Positions 12,338 to 23,597 of a stretch of DNA of 64,000 nucleotides are shown here, in pieces. The notes under the pieces are model-generated. The model was not told where the DNA came from. It worked only from the letters and a program-made list of their open reading frames with translations, and did not search any database. Source of the stretch: Molossus alvarezi (lineage: Eukaryota; Chordata; Mammalia; Chiroptera; Molossidae); NCBI GenBank assembly GCA_037176705.1, contig CM073887.1, positions 57,373,001-57,437,000 of the forward strand, in the 5' to 3' direction. Each line of letters begins with the position of its first letter. The stretch's first letter is position 1. The translations under genes were made by a program, and so were the position numbers.

Positions 12338-12710
12338 AGAACCTGCAGGATGCAGGGTCACCAGAGAGGCCTGTGCAACCCAGCAGTGACTGTGCAATCT
12401 AGTTACCCCCAGGACCTATGGGGTGCTGAAACACCAGAGAGGCCTGTGAGACCCAGCAAGGACTGTGCGATCTAGTTACCTGTGGGACCTGTGGCGTGCT
12501 GCAGCACCACAGAGGCCTGTGCAACCCAGCAGGGACTGAGCAATCTAGTTACCCACAGGGCCTGTGGGGTACTGAAGCACCAGAAAGGCCTGCACAACCC
12601 AGCAGAAACTGTGCCATTCAGTTACCTGCAGGACCTGTAGGGTGCTGAAGCACCAGAGAGGCCTGTGCAACTCAGCTGCACACAAGATAGGCATAGAGGA
12701 TATGAAAAAT
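12338..12710 (+). repeat. 73-bp tandem monomers of L1 5' UTR
   Basis: The landmark CCAGAGAGGCCTGTG recurs at 12361, 12434, 12507, 12580 and 12653, exactly 73 bp apart, with a further related unit at 12842 and a diverged one at 12250. Each unit includes GGACCTGTGGGGTGCTGAA and GACTGTGCRATCTAGTTACC. The arrangement resembles the promoter monomers of rodent L1. Confidence 0.93.
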
Positions 12711-13495
12711 GGAGGCGGAGTGAACAGAAGCTACACAGACAATCTCCCAGGACCAAACGGGAATTACAATTAAATAAAGACAAATATTCAGAAAAAGGCA
12801 TCAGTAAAACAGCAGGACAGGATCTACGGGGTGCTGAAACACCAGAGAGGCCTGTGCAACCCAGCAGAGACTGTGTGATAACCAGGGACACTGGTAGAAT
12901 CTGCGGAGGCAGGAGAGGATGGCGGGCTGGGAGTCCATGGACATCAGTATTAGCTGTGAGCAGCGCCCTTGGAGAATAAAGACCAAGACTGCTCCATAGC
13001 CCAGAGAGCCAGGACAGAGCACTAAAATAGCCACAGCCACTCACCTGGGGGCTACGGCAGACTGGGCTGGCACTCAGAATTTTTGCTGAGTTGTGGCCAC
13101 AAAGGACAGTGACCAGTGTGCTCCTTCCCAGAGCAGTAGCAAAAAGCAGCAGCCCTCCGCCCCTTGGAGATTTAGCCTTTCCCAGGTGAGGCAAAAAAAT
13201 GCAAATTGAGACTCATTAATAACCAGCATCTATCTCACCCTCTTAAAATCCTCTTATGCAGAAAACCAGGGCTACATTCCAAGGCACTGAGTAACTGAGA
13301 CTACTAGCCACCAGGAAATAGCTACAGGATAACTGAACCTTTCCTGGGCTTGCAAGTCTGCCCAGGAAAGTAAGATGTGACAGTGGAGTTTAATGTGGGC
13401 CCTCTCATGCTTATTCAAAACCAGAAGTGGGAGCCACAAACAGCAAAACACCAACACACACAGGGAAATTTTGGCAGGCTCAAAAACCCACTGAG

Positions 13496-14389
13496 ATGGC
13501 CAAAATGATGAAACAAAGAAATAAATCCCAAATGAAAAGAAAACTCTATCAAAGATGAGATAAATGAAATGCAGTTAAGCAAGTTATCAGTGGTACAGTT
13601 CAGAGACATGATCTTGAGGAAGCTTAACAGCATGAGTTACGACATCAACACCATGAGTAAAGATATAGAAACATTGAAAACCAACCAAGTGGAAATGAAG
13701 CATGACATAGATGAAATAAAGAACACATTGGAAGGACTAAACAGCAGAGTAGAGGAAGCTGAGGACCGGATCAGTAAATTAGAGGACAGGGTAGAAAAAA
13801 TTCAACCAATCAGAAAACAAAAAGGAAAAAAACAATTAAAAAACAGGAAGACAGCTTAAGAAAACTGTGGGACAACTGGAACATAATAACATTCACATCA
13901 TAGGAGTCCCCAGGGAGGAAGAAATTGGGCAAGGGTTAGAGAATAAAATTGAAGAAATCATGACAGAAAATTTCCTAACTTGGTGAAGAAAGAAGGCATT
14001 CAAGTTCAAGAAGCACAGAAAGCCCCAAGTAAGAATAACCCAAACAGGCCCACACCAAGACACATAGTAATTAAAATCCAAAAATTAAAGACAAAGAGAG
14101 AATTCTAAAGGCAGCAAGATATAAACAACAGGTTACCTACAAAGAAAAACCCATAAGGCTCTCAGCTGACTTCTCAACAGAAACACTACAGGCCAGAAGG
14201 GAGTGGCATGAAGTAATCAAGGTCATAAAAAACAAGGGTCTGAATCCAAGACTACTCTATCGATAGGATATCATTAAAAATAAAAGGTCAAATAAAGAGC
14301 TTCCCAGACCAAAAAAAAAAAAAAAGGCTAAGGGAATATATTAACACCAAACCAGCACTGCAAGATATGCTGAAAGGACTTCTGTAATT
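13496..14389 (+). pseudogene. L1 ORF1 (RNA-binding chaperone), frameshifted
   Basis: Start ATGGCCAAAATGATGAAACA. An open stretch at 13569-13859 encodes the coiled coil (SRVEEAEDRISKLEDRVEK). After a shift the RRM and C-terminal domain are readable at about 13862-14389, ending in a Leu-Lys-Gly-Leu-Leu motif. At least two frame breaks, so not functional. Confidence 0.9.
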
Positions 14390-14433
14390 AGTAGAAGAAA
14401 TTGGAAGAAAAATAGAACCACACTAAACAAAAA

Positions 14434-16868
14434 TGGCAATAAATAAGTACATATCAATAATTACCTTAAAAGTTAATGGTTTGAATGCTCCAATAAAAAG
14501 ACACACAGTAGCTGACTGGATAAGAAAGAAAGACTCGCATATATGTTGTTGACAAGAGACCCACCTCACAACAAAAGACTCATATAGGTTGAAAGTGAAG
14601 GGATAGAAAAAAATCTCCTCAAACTATTTCAAATAATTCAAGAAGATGGAAGACTTCCAAACTCGTTTTAAGAGGCTAGCATAATTCTAATTCCAAAACC
14701 AGAAAAAGACACTACAAAGAAAGAAAACTACAGACCAATATCCCTGATGAACATAGATGCCAAAATCCTGATCAAAATACTAGCAAATTGAATCCAGCAA
14801 TACATCATAAAAAATTTTCACCATGACCAAGTGGGATTCATCTCAGGGATGCAAGGCTGGTACAATATTCACAAATCAATAAATGTGATACACCACATAA
14901 ACAAAATAAAAATCATATGATCATATCAATAGACACTGAAAAAGCATTCAACAAAATCCAGCACCCATTTCTGACAAAAATGCTCAGCAATCTGGGAATA
15001 CAGGGATCATATCTCGACATCACAAAGGCCATATATGAAAGACTTAGAGTCAACATCACTCAATGGGCAAAAATTAAAAGCATTTCCCTTAAGAACAGGA
15101 ACAAGACAAGAATGCCCACTTTTGCCACTCTTATTTAGCATAGTACTGGAAGTCTTAGCCACAGCAATCAGACAGGAAGAAAAAAAACAGGGATCCAAAT
15201 TGGAAAGTAGGAAGTGAGACTGTCATTATTTGCAGATGACATGATACTATACGTAGAAAACCCGAAAGACTCCATCAAATATCTACTAGACTTAATAAAT
15301 GAATTTGGCAAAGTAGCAGAATACAAAATTAATGTCAAGAAATCAATGGCATTCTTATACACCAATGATAAACTCACAAAAAGAGAAACTAAAAAAAAAA
15401 TCACATTTACCATCACAGCCAAAATAATTAAGATACCTAGGAAAAAACTTAACCAAAGAAATAAAGGACCTATTCGCAGAAAACTACAAGTCATTGAAAA
15501 ATGAAATAGAGGACAATATAAAGAAGTGGAAGCACATACCTTGTTCAAACAATCTATAGATTCAATGCAATCCCCATCAAAATACCAACGACATACTTCA
15601 CAGAACTAGAACAAATATTTCAAAAGTTCATATGAAACCAAAAAAGACCCCAAATAGCCACAGCAGTCTTGAAAAAGAAGAACAAAGTTTGATGAATCAC
15701 ATAACCAGATTTCAGGTTATACTACAAAGCGACTGTAATCAAAACAGCCTGGTACTGGCACAAGAACAGGCATATAGACCAGTGGAACAGAACAGAGAAC
15801 CCAGAAATTTATCCAACGCAATTTGCTCAATTAATATTTGACAAAGGGGGCAAGAACATACAGTGGAGTAAAGACAGCCGCTTTAATAAATGGTGTTGAG
15901 AAAATTGGACAGCTACATGCAAAAAAAAATGAAACTAGACCATCAACTTACACCATACACAAGAATAAACTCAAAATGGATAAAAGACTTAAATGTAACT
16001 CATGAATTTATAAAACCCCTAGAAGAAAATGTAGGCAACAAAATCTCAGACATCATATGCAGCAGAATTTTCAATGAAACACCCCCTAAGGCAACAGAAA
16101 CAGAGGAGAAAATGAACACATGGGACTACATCAAACTAAAAAGTTTCTGCACAGCAAAAGATACAATCATCAAAATGGAAAGGCCACCCACTGTATGGGA
16201 GAGCATAATTGCCAATGATATATCAGATAAGGGGTTAATTTCCAATATATATAGAGTGCTCATACAACTCAACAAAAGGAAGACAAAGAACCCAATTGAA
16301 AAATGGGCAGAGGAACTAAATAGACACCTCTCCAAACAGGACATACAGATGGCTAAGAGACATATGAAGAAATGCTCATCATCACTAATCATCAGAGAGA
16401 TGCAAATTAAAACAACAATGACATATCACCTCATTTGTCAGAATGGCCGCCATCAACAAATCATCAAACAACAAGTGTTGGCGAGGGTGTGGAGAAAAGG
16501 GGACTCTAGTACACTGCTGGTGGGAATGCAGACTGGTGCAGCCACTATGGAAAACAATATGGTGTTACCTCAAACAATTAAAAATTGAACTTCCATTTGA
16601 CCCAGTGATCCCGCTTCTAGGAATATACCCTAAGAAGCCTGAAACACCAATCAGAAAGAATATATGTACCCCCATGTTTGTAGCAGCACTATTTACAATA
16701 GCTAAGATCTGGAAACAGCCCAAGTTTCCATCAGTAGACAAATGGATAAAAAAACAGTGGTACATATACACAATGGAGTACTATACAGCTGTAAGAAAGA
16801 AAGACCTCTTATACTTTGAGACTACATGGAGGGACCTGGAAAGTATCATCCTAAGTGAAACAAGCTAA
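14434..16868 (+). pseudogene. L1 ORF2 (endonuclease/reverse transcriptase), internally deleted
   Basis: The first about 170 nt encode the N-terminal endonuclease start (LKVNGLNAP, WIRKKDSHI), then the sequence jumps near 14600 to the reverse transcriptase. The catalytic FADD is at 15229-15240 and the C-terminal Cys region runs at 16443-16868 ([10 protein letters not shown] to LSETS, stop). Several frameshifts. The endonuclease catalytic domain is mostly absent. Confidence 0.92.
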
Positions 16869-17183
16869 ACAGAGAAAGACAAGTATCATACGATCTCACT
16901 TATTTGTGGAATATAATGAACATTAACAGTCTGAGGAATGGGGTAGTCCCAGAGATGTGGAAGTGGGGTACAGGCTGACAATCCCCAGAAGAGGGGGTGG
17001 TGGGGGAGAGATAAACCACAGAACTTATATGCATGTATGCATGAACAGTGGACATGGACAACCAACTGGAGAGAGGGCAGGGAGGGAGGGGGCGGGGGAA
17101 TCAGTGGGGGGAGAAAGGAGAAACATCTGTAACAAAAATTAGTTAATAAAAAATAAATTTAAAAAAAGAAAGAAAGAAAAAGA

Positions 17184-17858
17184 GAATCTTAAAAGCAGCC
17201 AGAGAAAAGCAGTTCGTTACCTACAAAGGAGTTCCCATAAGACTATCAAAAGAAACTTTGCAGGCCAGAAATGAGTAGCAAGAGATATTCAAGGTGATGA
17301 AAAGCAATGACCTACAACCACAATTACTCTATCCTGCAAAGCTATCATTTAGAATTGATGGACATATTCAGTTTCCCGGACCAAAAAAAAGGCTGAATGA
17401 ATTTATCACCACCAAACCAATATTATATGAAATGTTGAAGGGTCTTCTTGAAGGTGAAGAACAAAAATATGAACAATAAAATGGCAAATAATTCATACTA
17501 TCAACAATTGAATCTACAAACAAAATGAGCAAGCAGAACAGAAACAAACTCATAGATACAGAGAAATTTTTGTTGCTTGCTAGATGGGTGGGGGCTGAGA
17601 GGATGGGTGAAAAAGAAGAAGAAATTAAGAAGTGCAAATTAGTTAGACTGATGGACCTCAAAGGGATAGGGAGAGGGAGGGTGGGATGAGATAAGCCAAA
17701 GAACTTCTATGCATATATGCATAACCAATGGACACTGATAATAGTGTGGGGAAAGCAGAAGGGGGTGGGAATGAGGAGGAGGAGGAGGGGTCAATGGGGA
17801 AAAAAAAAAGGAGAAACGTCTGTAATACATTCAACAATAAAGATGAGTTTTTTTTAAA
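17184..17858 (+). mobile_element. ORF1-only element H2, 3' part
   Basis: Resumes at AAAGAGAATCTTAAAAGCAG within the ORF1 C-terminal domain, so several hundred bases of ORF1 are missing around the L1 insertion. ORF2 start remnant ATGGCAAATAAT at 17481, then the family 3' UTR ending AATAAAGATGAG and an A/T tail. Confidence 0.88.
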
Positions 17859-17924
17859 AAGACATAAAAAAAAAATCTCAAGTTTATAGACAGTCCCTCA
17901 GAAAGCAGTAGGTGCTACAGAAAG

Positions 17925-18130
17925 AGATCAACCACTAGAGGCACAGACTGAGCCCAAATACCAGCTCTGCCACTTATCCACTAAATGTCAGTGGCCAAGT
18001 CATGACACCCCTCTGTGCTCAGCATTTCTAGTTATAAAATGGGGTTGGTCATCATTGCAACCTCACAAAGTCATCGTAAAGATTAAATGAGAACTCCTGC
18101 ATCTATCTAGCAAACAATACATGCTTGATA
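17925..18130 (+). repeat. MIR SINE remnant
   Basis: Contains CCAGCTCTGCCACTTATC and a TTATAAAATGGGG-type core typical of ancient MIR. The rest of 17859-18584 has no recognised feature. Confidence 0.6.
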
Positions 18131-18597
18131 ACCTATGAGTGGTAAAGGAAGTTAGACATTCATGTGGGATGGGGAAGTGAAATAGGTTTGGGCCAGCTCC
18201 ATCACAGACCCCCTAGCATGACTCAGAGACAGGACCACAGATGCCTGCTGCCCCATTTCTCCACCTACATATTGAGGAAATCTTAAGTTTCCTCTTCTGA
18301 GATGTGGGAATTTCCCCTGACCCCAGATGAACAGTTGATTGGGCCATTGGTCTCCTGGGTGGAGGGCTTGGAACAGGATGACCACCCACTCTGCAGTCTA
18401 TGGGTTGGATGGAGGGCTCATTTATATACTGGTGAGTTGGGGACAGGTGTGAAGGTGAGAGGAAGACAGTATAGAAAGAACATAAAATGAAGTAAATGCC
18501 AAACTCCCCCACTGTCCCCCACCCTGCTCAGAGCCTTCTTTCCATTATCACCTGCTCTCAGTGAAAACAAGAACAATTCTATTAGTCACAGGCATTT

Positions 18598-19457
18598 TTT
18601 AAATTTTTTAACTCATCTTTATTGCTGAATGTATTACAGATGTTTCTCCCTTTTTGTCCATTGACCATCCTCCCCAATCCCACCCTCTTCCTGATTCCCC
18701 ACACTATTGTCAGTGTCCATTGGTTATGCATATATGCATAGAAGTTCTTTGGTTTATCTCTTCCTGCCCTTCCTCCCCCCCTTACCTTTGAGATTCATCA
18801 GTCTAACAACCAATTTGTACTTCTTAATTTCTTCATCTTTTTCACCCAGCCCCCCAACCCCCACTCATTTGGCAAGCAACAAAAATTTCTCTGTATCTAT
18901 GAGTTTGTTTCTGTGCTGCTTGCTCATTTTGTTTGCAGATTCAATTGTTTATAGATATGTATTCATTGCCATTTTATTGTTCATATTTTTGTTCTTCTTC
19001 ACCTTCAAGAAGACCCTTCAACATTTCATATAATACTGGTTTAGTGGTTATGAGCTCCTTTAGCTTTTTCTTATCTGAGAAACTCTTGATATGTCCATCA
19101 ATTCTAAATGATAGCTTTATAAGATAAAGCAATCTTGGTTGTGGGTCGTTGCTTTTCATCACCTTGAATATATCTCTTGCCACTTCTTTCTGGCCTGCAA
19201 AATTTCTTTTGAGAAATCAACTGACAGTCTTATGGGAGTTCCTTTGTAGGTAATGGACAGCTTTTCTCTTGCTGCTTTTAAGATTCTCTCTTTGTATTTA
19301 ACATTTGGCATTGTGATGAAGATGTGTCTTGGTATGGACCTCTTTGGGTGCATCTTGTTTGAGACTCTCTGTGCTTCCTGGACTTGTATGTCTGTTTCCT
19401 TCACCAAGTTAGGAAAGTTTTCTGTCATTATTGTTTTAAATAGGTTTTCAATTTCTT
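18598..19457 (-). mobile_element. ORF1-only element H3 (outer), 3' part
   Basis: Minus-strand copy: 3' tail at 18598, ORF2 start remnant at 18972-18970, ORF1 C-terminal domain at 19428-19159. Interrupted by the inner element at 19458. Element ends are marked by GTCAYAGGCATTT at 18585-18597 and 23264-23276. Confidence 0.92.
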
Positions 19458-21688
19458 TCTTTTTTTTTTTTTTCCAAATCTTTATTGTTGGATGTAAAAT
19501 GTATTACAGATGTTCCACATTTTTCCCCAACTGACCCCCTCCTCCCCCCTCCCGCCCCCCTCCCACCTCCTCCCACATTATTGTCTGTGTCCATTGGTTA
19601 TGCATACAAGCTCCTTGGTTTATCTCTTCCCACCCTCCCAACCCCTTTCCCTTTGAGGTTTGTCAGTCTAGCAATGAATTTGTGCTTCTTAATCCCTTCA
19701 CCTTTTTCACCCATTCCCCCAATCCCCCTCCCAACTGGCAACCACCAAAATGTTCTCTGTATCTACGAGAATGTTTCTGTTCTTCTTGTTCATTTTGTTT
19801 GTAGATTCCATTGTTGATAGATATGCATTCATTGCCATTTTGTTTGTTCATACATTTTATCTTTTTCTTCAAAAAGACCCTTCATCATTTCATATAATAA
19901 CGGTTTGGTGGTGATGAACTCCTTTAACTTTTTCTTGTCTGGGAAAGTTTTTGTATGTCCATCGATTCTAAATGACAGCTTTGCAGGATAGAGTAATTTT
20001 GGTTGTAGGTTCTTGGTTTTCATCACTCTAAATATTTCTTGCCACTCCCTTCTGGCCTGCAAAGTTTCTTTTGAGAAATCAGCTGACAGCCTAATGGGTA
20101 CTCCCTTGTAGGTAACTATCTGCCTTTCTCTTGCTGCTTTTAATATTCTCTCTTTGTCTTGAACCTTTTGCATTTTGATGATGATGTGTCTTGGTGTGTG
20201 CCTCTTGGGGTTCATCTTGTTTGGGACTCTCTGTGCTTCCTGGACTTGTATGTCTGTTTCCTTCACCAAGTTAGGAAAGTTTTCTGCCATTATTGTTTCA
20301 AACAGGTTTTCGATTTCTTGTTCTCTCTCTTCTCCTTCGGGCACCCCCAAGATGCGAATGTTGGCACGCTTGAAGTTATCCCAGAGGCTCCTTACTCTAT
20401 CCTCATTTTTTTGGATTCTTTTTTCTTTTTGCTCTTCTGATTGGGGATTTTTTGCTTCCTTATATTCCAAATCGATGGTTTGCTCCTTGGATCTACATAC
20501 TCTATTATTGAAGCTGTGTAAATTATTCTTTATTTCAGTTAATGCCTCCTTTAATTCTAACTGTGTATCCATGATTTCTAACTGGTACTTTTTTATGCTC
20601 TTGATGCCCTCCCTAAGTTCACTGAGTTCTCACCAAGTTCATTGAGCATCCTTATAAGCAGTATTTTGAACTCAGTATCTGTTAGGTTGCTTATCTCCCT
20701 TTCGCTTAGTTCTTTTATTGGGGTTTTGTTCTGTTCTTTCATTTGGGACCTGTTTCTTTGTATCCTCATTTTGGCTGCCTCCCTGTGTTTGTTTCTGTGT
20801 ATTACTTAATGAGCGGTATGGGGCTCGCTGAGACCCGGTGCTGCTCGTTTGAAAGAATTTAGGAAAAACCTGAAGCAGGATCCAAGACCGGCCAATCCTA
20901 TGGTTAAGCAAGTGACAACAGCTTGAAAGTTGTGTGGGGCGGGGCGGGGCAGGGCCTCAGGGAGTCAGCAGGGCGGGGCTACCAGTGCGAGCCAGGTTGC
21001 TGGAGTCCCAGATATGGCGACTGTCTGCCGCCCCCAGGAAGGGCTCACCAAAGGAACAAAGGCCTCTTACAGCACGTTTGTCCCCGAGGAAGGCCCCTCT
21101 CCAGCCCTCGCTCCAGTGCCAAACAGCTCAGTTCTTCCCTGTATGTCTCTGGTGCCCCTCGAGCTGCCTCCCCTCCGAGCTTAGAGGGAGAGAGTCCGAT
21201 AAGTCCGTGCGCGGGCCCTTTAGGGAGCTGCCTGGGGCTCCAGCCGCTTCAGCTTCCCTGAGCCTCAGTTTCCGCTGGTTTTTCCAGCCAGAAGTTATGG
21301 GGACTTCTCTTCCTGGCACTGGAACCCTGAACGGGGCACCTGGTGTGGGACGGGGACCCCTCAGTCCTCAGGAAGGACCTTCCCAGCCGCGGGAGCCTCC
21401 TGATTTTTATCCACCACGCTTGGGTGTGGGACCAGCCCGTCTCGCCGCTGCGCGCTCCGCCGCCGCTGCGCCGCTGCCGCCCCCCCTCGCGCCGCCGCCC
21501 GTCCTACCGGTCTGGATGTAGCTGCTTTTTTTTTTTTCCCCTTAGTTCCGTAGTTGTACGACTTCCATTCAGCTTGATTTCAGGCGGTTTTGAATGATGG
21601 TTGTTCTTTAGTTTAGTTGTAACTTTGATGTGGTTGTGGGAGGACGCGATACCGCGTTTACCTACGCCACCATCTTGACCGGAAGTCC
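19458..21688 (-). mobile_element. Complete ORF1-only L1-derived element (inner copy), 2.23 kb
   Basis: Flanked by a perfect 15-bp duplication GGTTTTCAATTTCTT at 19443-19457 and 21689-21703. Reading the minus strand: 5' end GGACTTCCGGTCAAGATGG, a CpG-rich short 5' UTR of about 0.92 kb, ORF1 from ATG 20769, an ORF2 start remnant (ATG 19838-19836), then an L1-type 3' UTR with AATAAAG and an A tail. There is no ORF2 body. The unit-length structure shows that it transposed in this form. Confidence 0.95.
19829..20769 (-). pseudogene. ORF1 of inner ORF1-only element, one frameshift
   Basis: L1 ORF1p-like RNA-binding protein. ATG at 20769-20767; an N-terminal segment, then one frameshift near 20630, after which 247 codons are open from 20572 to 19829. 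These contain the coiled coil, an RRM ([13 protein letters not shown]) and the C-terminal domain ([31 protein letters not shown]). It is the best preserved ORF1 of the family in this window. Confidence 0.9.
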
Positions 21689-23263
21689 GGTTTTCAATTT
21701 CTTGCTCGCTCTCTTCTCCTTCTGGCATCCCTCTGATGCAAATGTTGACACATTTGCAGTTGTCCCAGAGGCTCCTTACACTATCTTTTTTTTTTTTTTT
21801 TTTTTTCCTTTTTGCTGTTCTGATTGGGTGTTTTCTGCTCCCTTATATTTCAAATTGGTTGTTTTCTTCTTGGCTTTACCTACTCTACTATTGATTCCCT
21901 GTAAATTATTCTTTATTTAAGTTAGTGCCTCCTTCATTTCTCACTGTTGTTGATGTTCTCACTAAGTTCCTTGAAGGTCTCCTTAAGTTCCTTGAAGGTC
22001 TCACACAGTCCCCTGAATGTCTCACCAAGTTTTTTGAACAACCTTATAACCTGTTTTCTGAATTCTGCATCTGATTGATTGCTTATCTCCATTTTGGTTA
22101 GTTCTTTTCCTGAAATTTTGTTCTTTTCTTTTATTTGGGAAATGTTTCTTTGTCTCCTCATTTTGGCTGCTTCCCTATGGGCTCTGGTTCCCACTGAGTC
22201 CACTCATTGAGTGTGTTATTTGTGGAGGTGGTTGGGTGATGGTGTTTTGATGTGGTCTGAAGCTGTCCACTGGTGTGCTGGCTCTGGGTCAAGGTCAGCC
22301 ACTGCCTGTGTTCTATACAGGGCCACCTGGTATAAACTACAAAGTGATCTGCAGATGGTTGCTTCTTGTGCTGGACTTGGGGTGTCCAGGAAAAGCCAAG
22401 TTGTAAACCAAGGCTGGTTGCTTCTAGTGCCAGGCCTGGGGCCACTTAACAAGAGGTATGGGGCTCACTGAGACCAGATGCTGCTTGTTCGAGAAATTTT
22501 AGAAAACTCTAAAGCAGGATTCAAGACAGGCCAATTCTATAGTAAAGCCTTTGGAAAGGGCTTGGATAGGCCCAAAAGTTGGGTGGGGCAGGGCCTCAGG
22601 GCATCACAAGGGTGGGGCAAACAGTATGAGCCAGATTGCTGGAGTACCAGATATGGCAGCCATCTGCCACCCTAGGGAAGGGCTCACCAAAGGAACAAAG
22701 GCCTCCTCCAGCACCTCTGTCCAGAAGAAAGCTGCCCCTCCAACCCTCTTCCTGAGGCCAAACAGCTCAGTTCTTTCCTGTATGTCTCTGGCACCCCTTA
22801 AGCTGCCTCCCCTCTATGCTCAGAGGGAGCAAGTCCAAAAAGGTCCATGCAAGGGCCCTTTAAGAGGAACTGCCTGAGGCTCCCACAAAGGCAGCCTCCC
22901 TCTGCCTCAGTTCCCACTGGTTTTTATAGCCAGAAGTTATGGAGACATTTATTCCTGGCACTGGAACCCTGAGCTGGGCACCTGATGTGGGACGGAGACC
23001 CGTCACTCCTCAAGGAGGACCTTCCCAGCCAAGGTGTCCCTCCTGATATTTATCCACCACACGTGGGTGTGGGACCAGCCTGTCCGTGCCTCCGTCCCTC
23101 CTATCAGTCTCAATGTGGCAGCTGCCTTAATTTTGTAGTTGTAGGACTTTCATCCAGCTCAATTTCAGAAGGTTCTGAATGATGGTTTTTCTGTAGTTTA
23201 ATTGTAATTTTGATGTGGTTGTGTACCGCCTTTACCTACGCCACCATCTTGACTGGAAGTCCT
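21689..23263 (-). mobile_element. ORF1-only element H3 (outer), 5' part
   Basis: Remainder of the outer copy: ORF1 N-terminal region at about 22160-21700 (broken), a 5' UTR of intermediate length (about 1.1 kb) and the 5' end at 23263 (CCATCTTGACTGGAAGTCC on the plus strand). Confidence 0.92.
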
Positions 23264-23429
23264 GTCATAGGCATTTGTTGTTAAATAAATTGATTTGGAG
23301 AATATCTACTCATCCCTGGATACAATTCTGGGATTGTCCAAAGAAATTGTCATGTTGCCTTGTGCTCATTTAGGGGTAGTACCAACTTTCTATTGTCACA
23401 ATGACTGGGAGAGGTACCTTGGGAATTTA

Positions 23430-23597
23430 GTGAGTATTACAGGCTTTATTCTGTCCCTCCAAAAAAGTTCATATGTTGGTGTTTTTACCTGTCCCTCCAA
23501 AAAAGTTCATATGTTGGTGTCTTCACCCCAGTACCTCAAAATGTGACTGTGTTTGGAGATAGAGTCTTTAAAGAAGTAATTAAGATAAATAGAAGTC
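23430..23597 (+). repeat. MaLR (MLT1-like) LTR, left part, with 38-bp duplication
   Basis: GTTCATATGTTGGTGTCTTC, CAGTACCTCAAAATGTGACT and TTTGGAGATAGAGTCTTTAA identify an ancient ERVL-MaLR LTR; it continues at 26324 after H4. A 38-bp block is tandemly duplicated at 23451-23488/23489-23526. Confidence 0.75.

Larger units (their letters stand above)
11635..17183 (+). mobile_element. L1 element with monomeric 5' UTR, internally deleted
   Basis: Starts AAAAAGATGGCGGC (a YY1-like motif as in L1 promoters) and has a 1.86 kb 5' UTR with tandem monomers. It carries broken ORF1 (13496-14389) and ORF2 (14434-16868), then a 3' UTR ending in an A/T tail near 17160. Total about 5.5 kb because ORF2 lacks a large block between the endonuclease start and the reverse transcriptase. 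It sits inside H2. Confidence 0.92.

Noticed and set aside
12338..12710. Regularly spaced repeats that could suggest a CRISPR array
   Set aside because: Units are contiguous 73-bp tandem monomers in an L1 5' UTR of a mammalian genome, with no spacers.
12622..13194. 190-residue open frame on the minus strand
   Set aside because: Antisense to the L1 5' UTR monomers; no protein family character.
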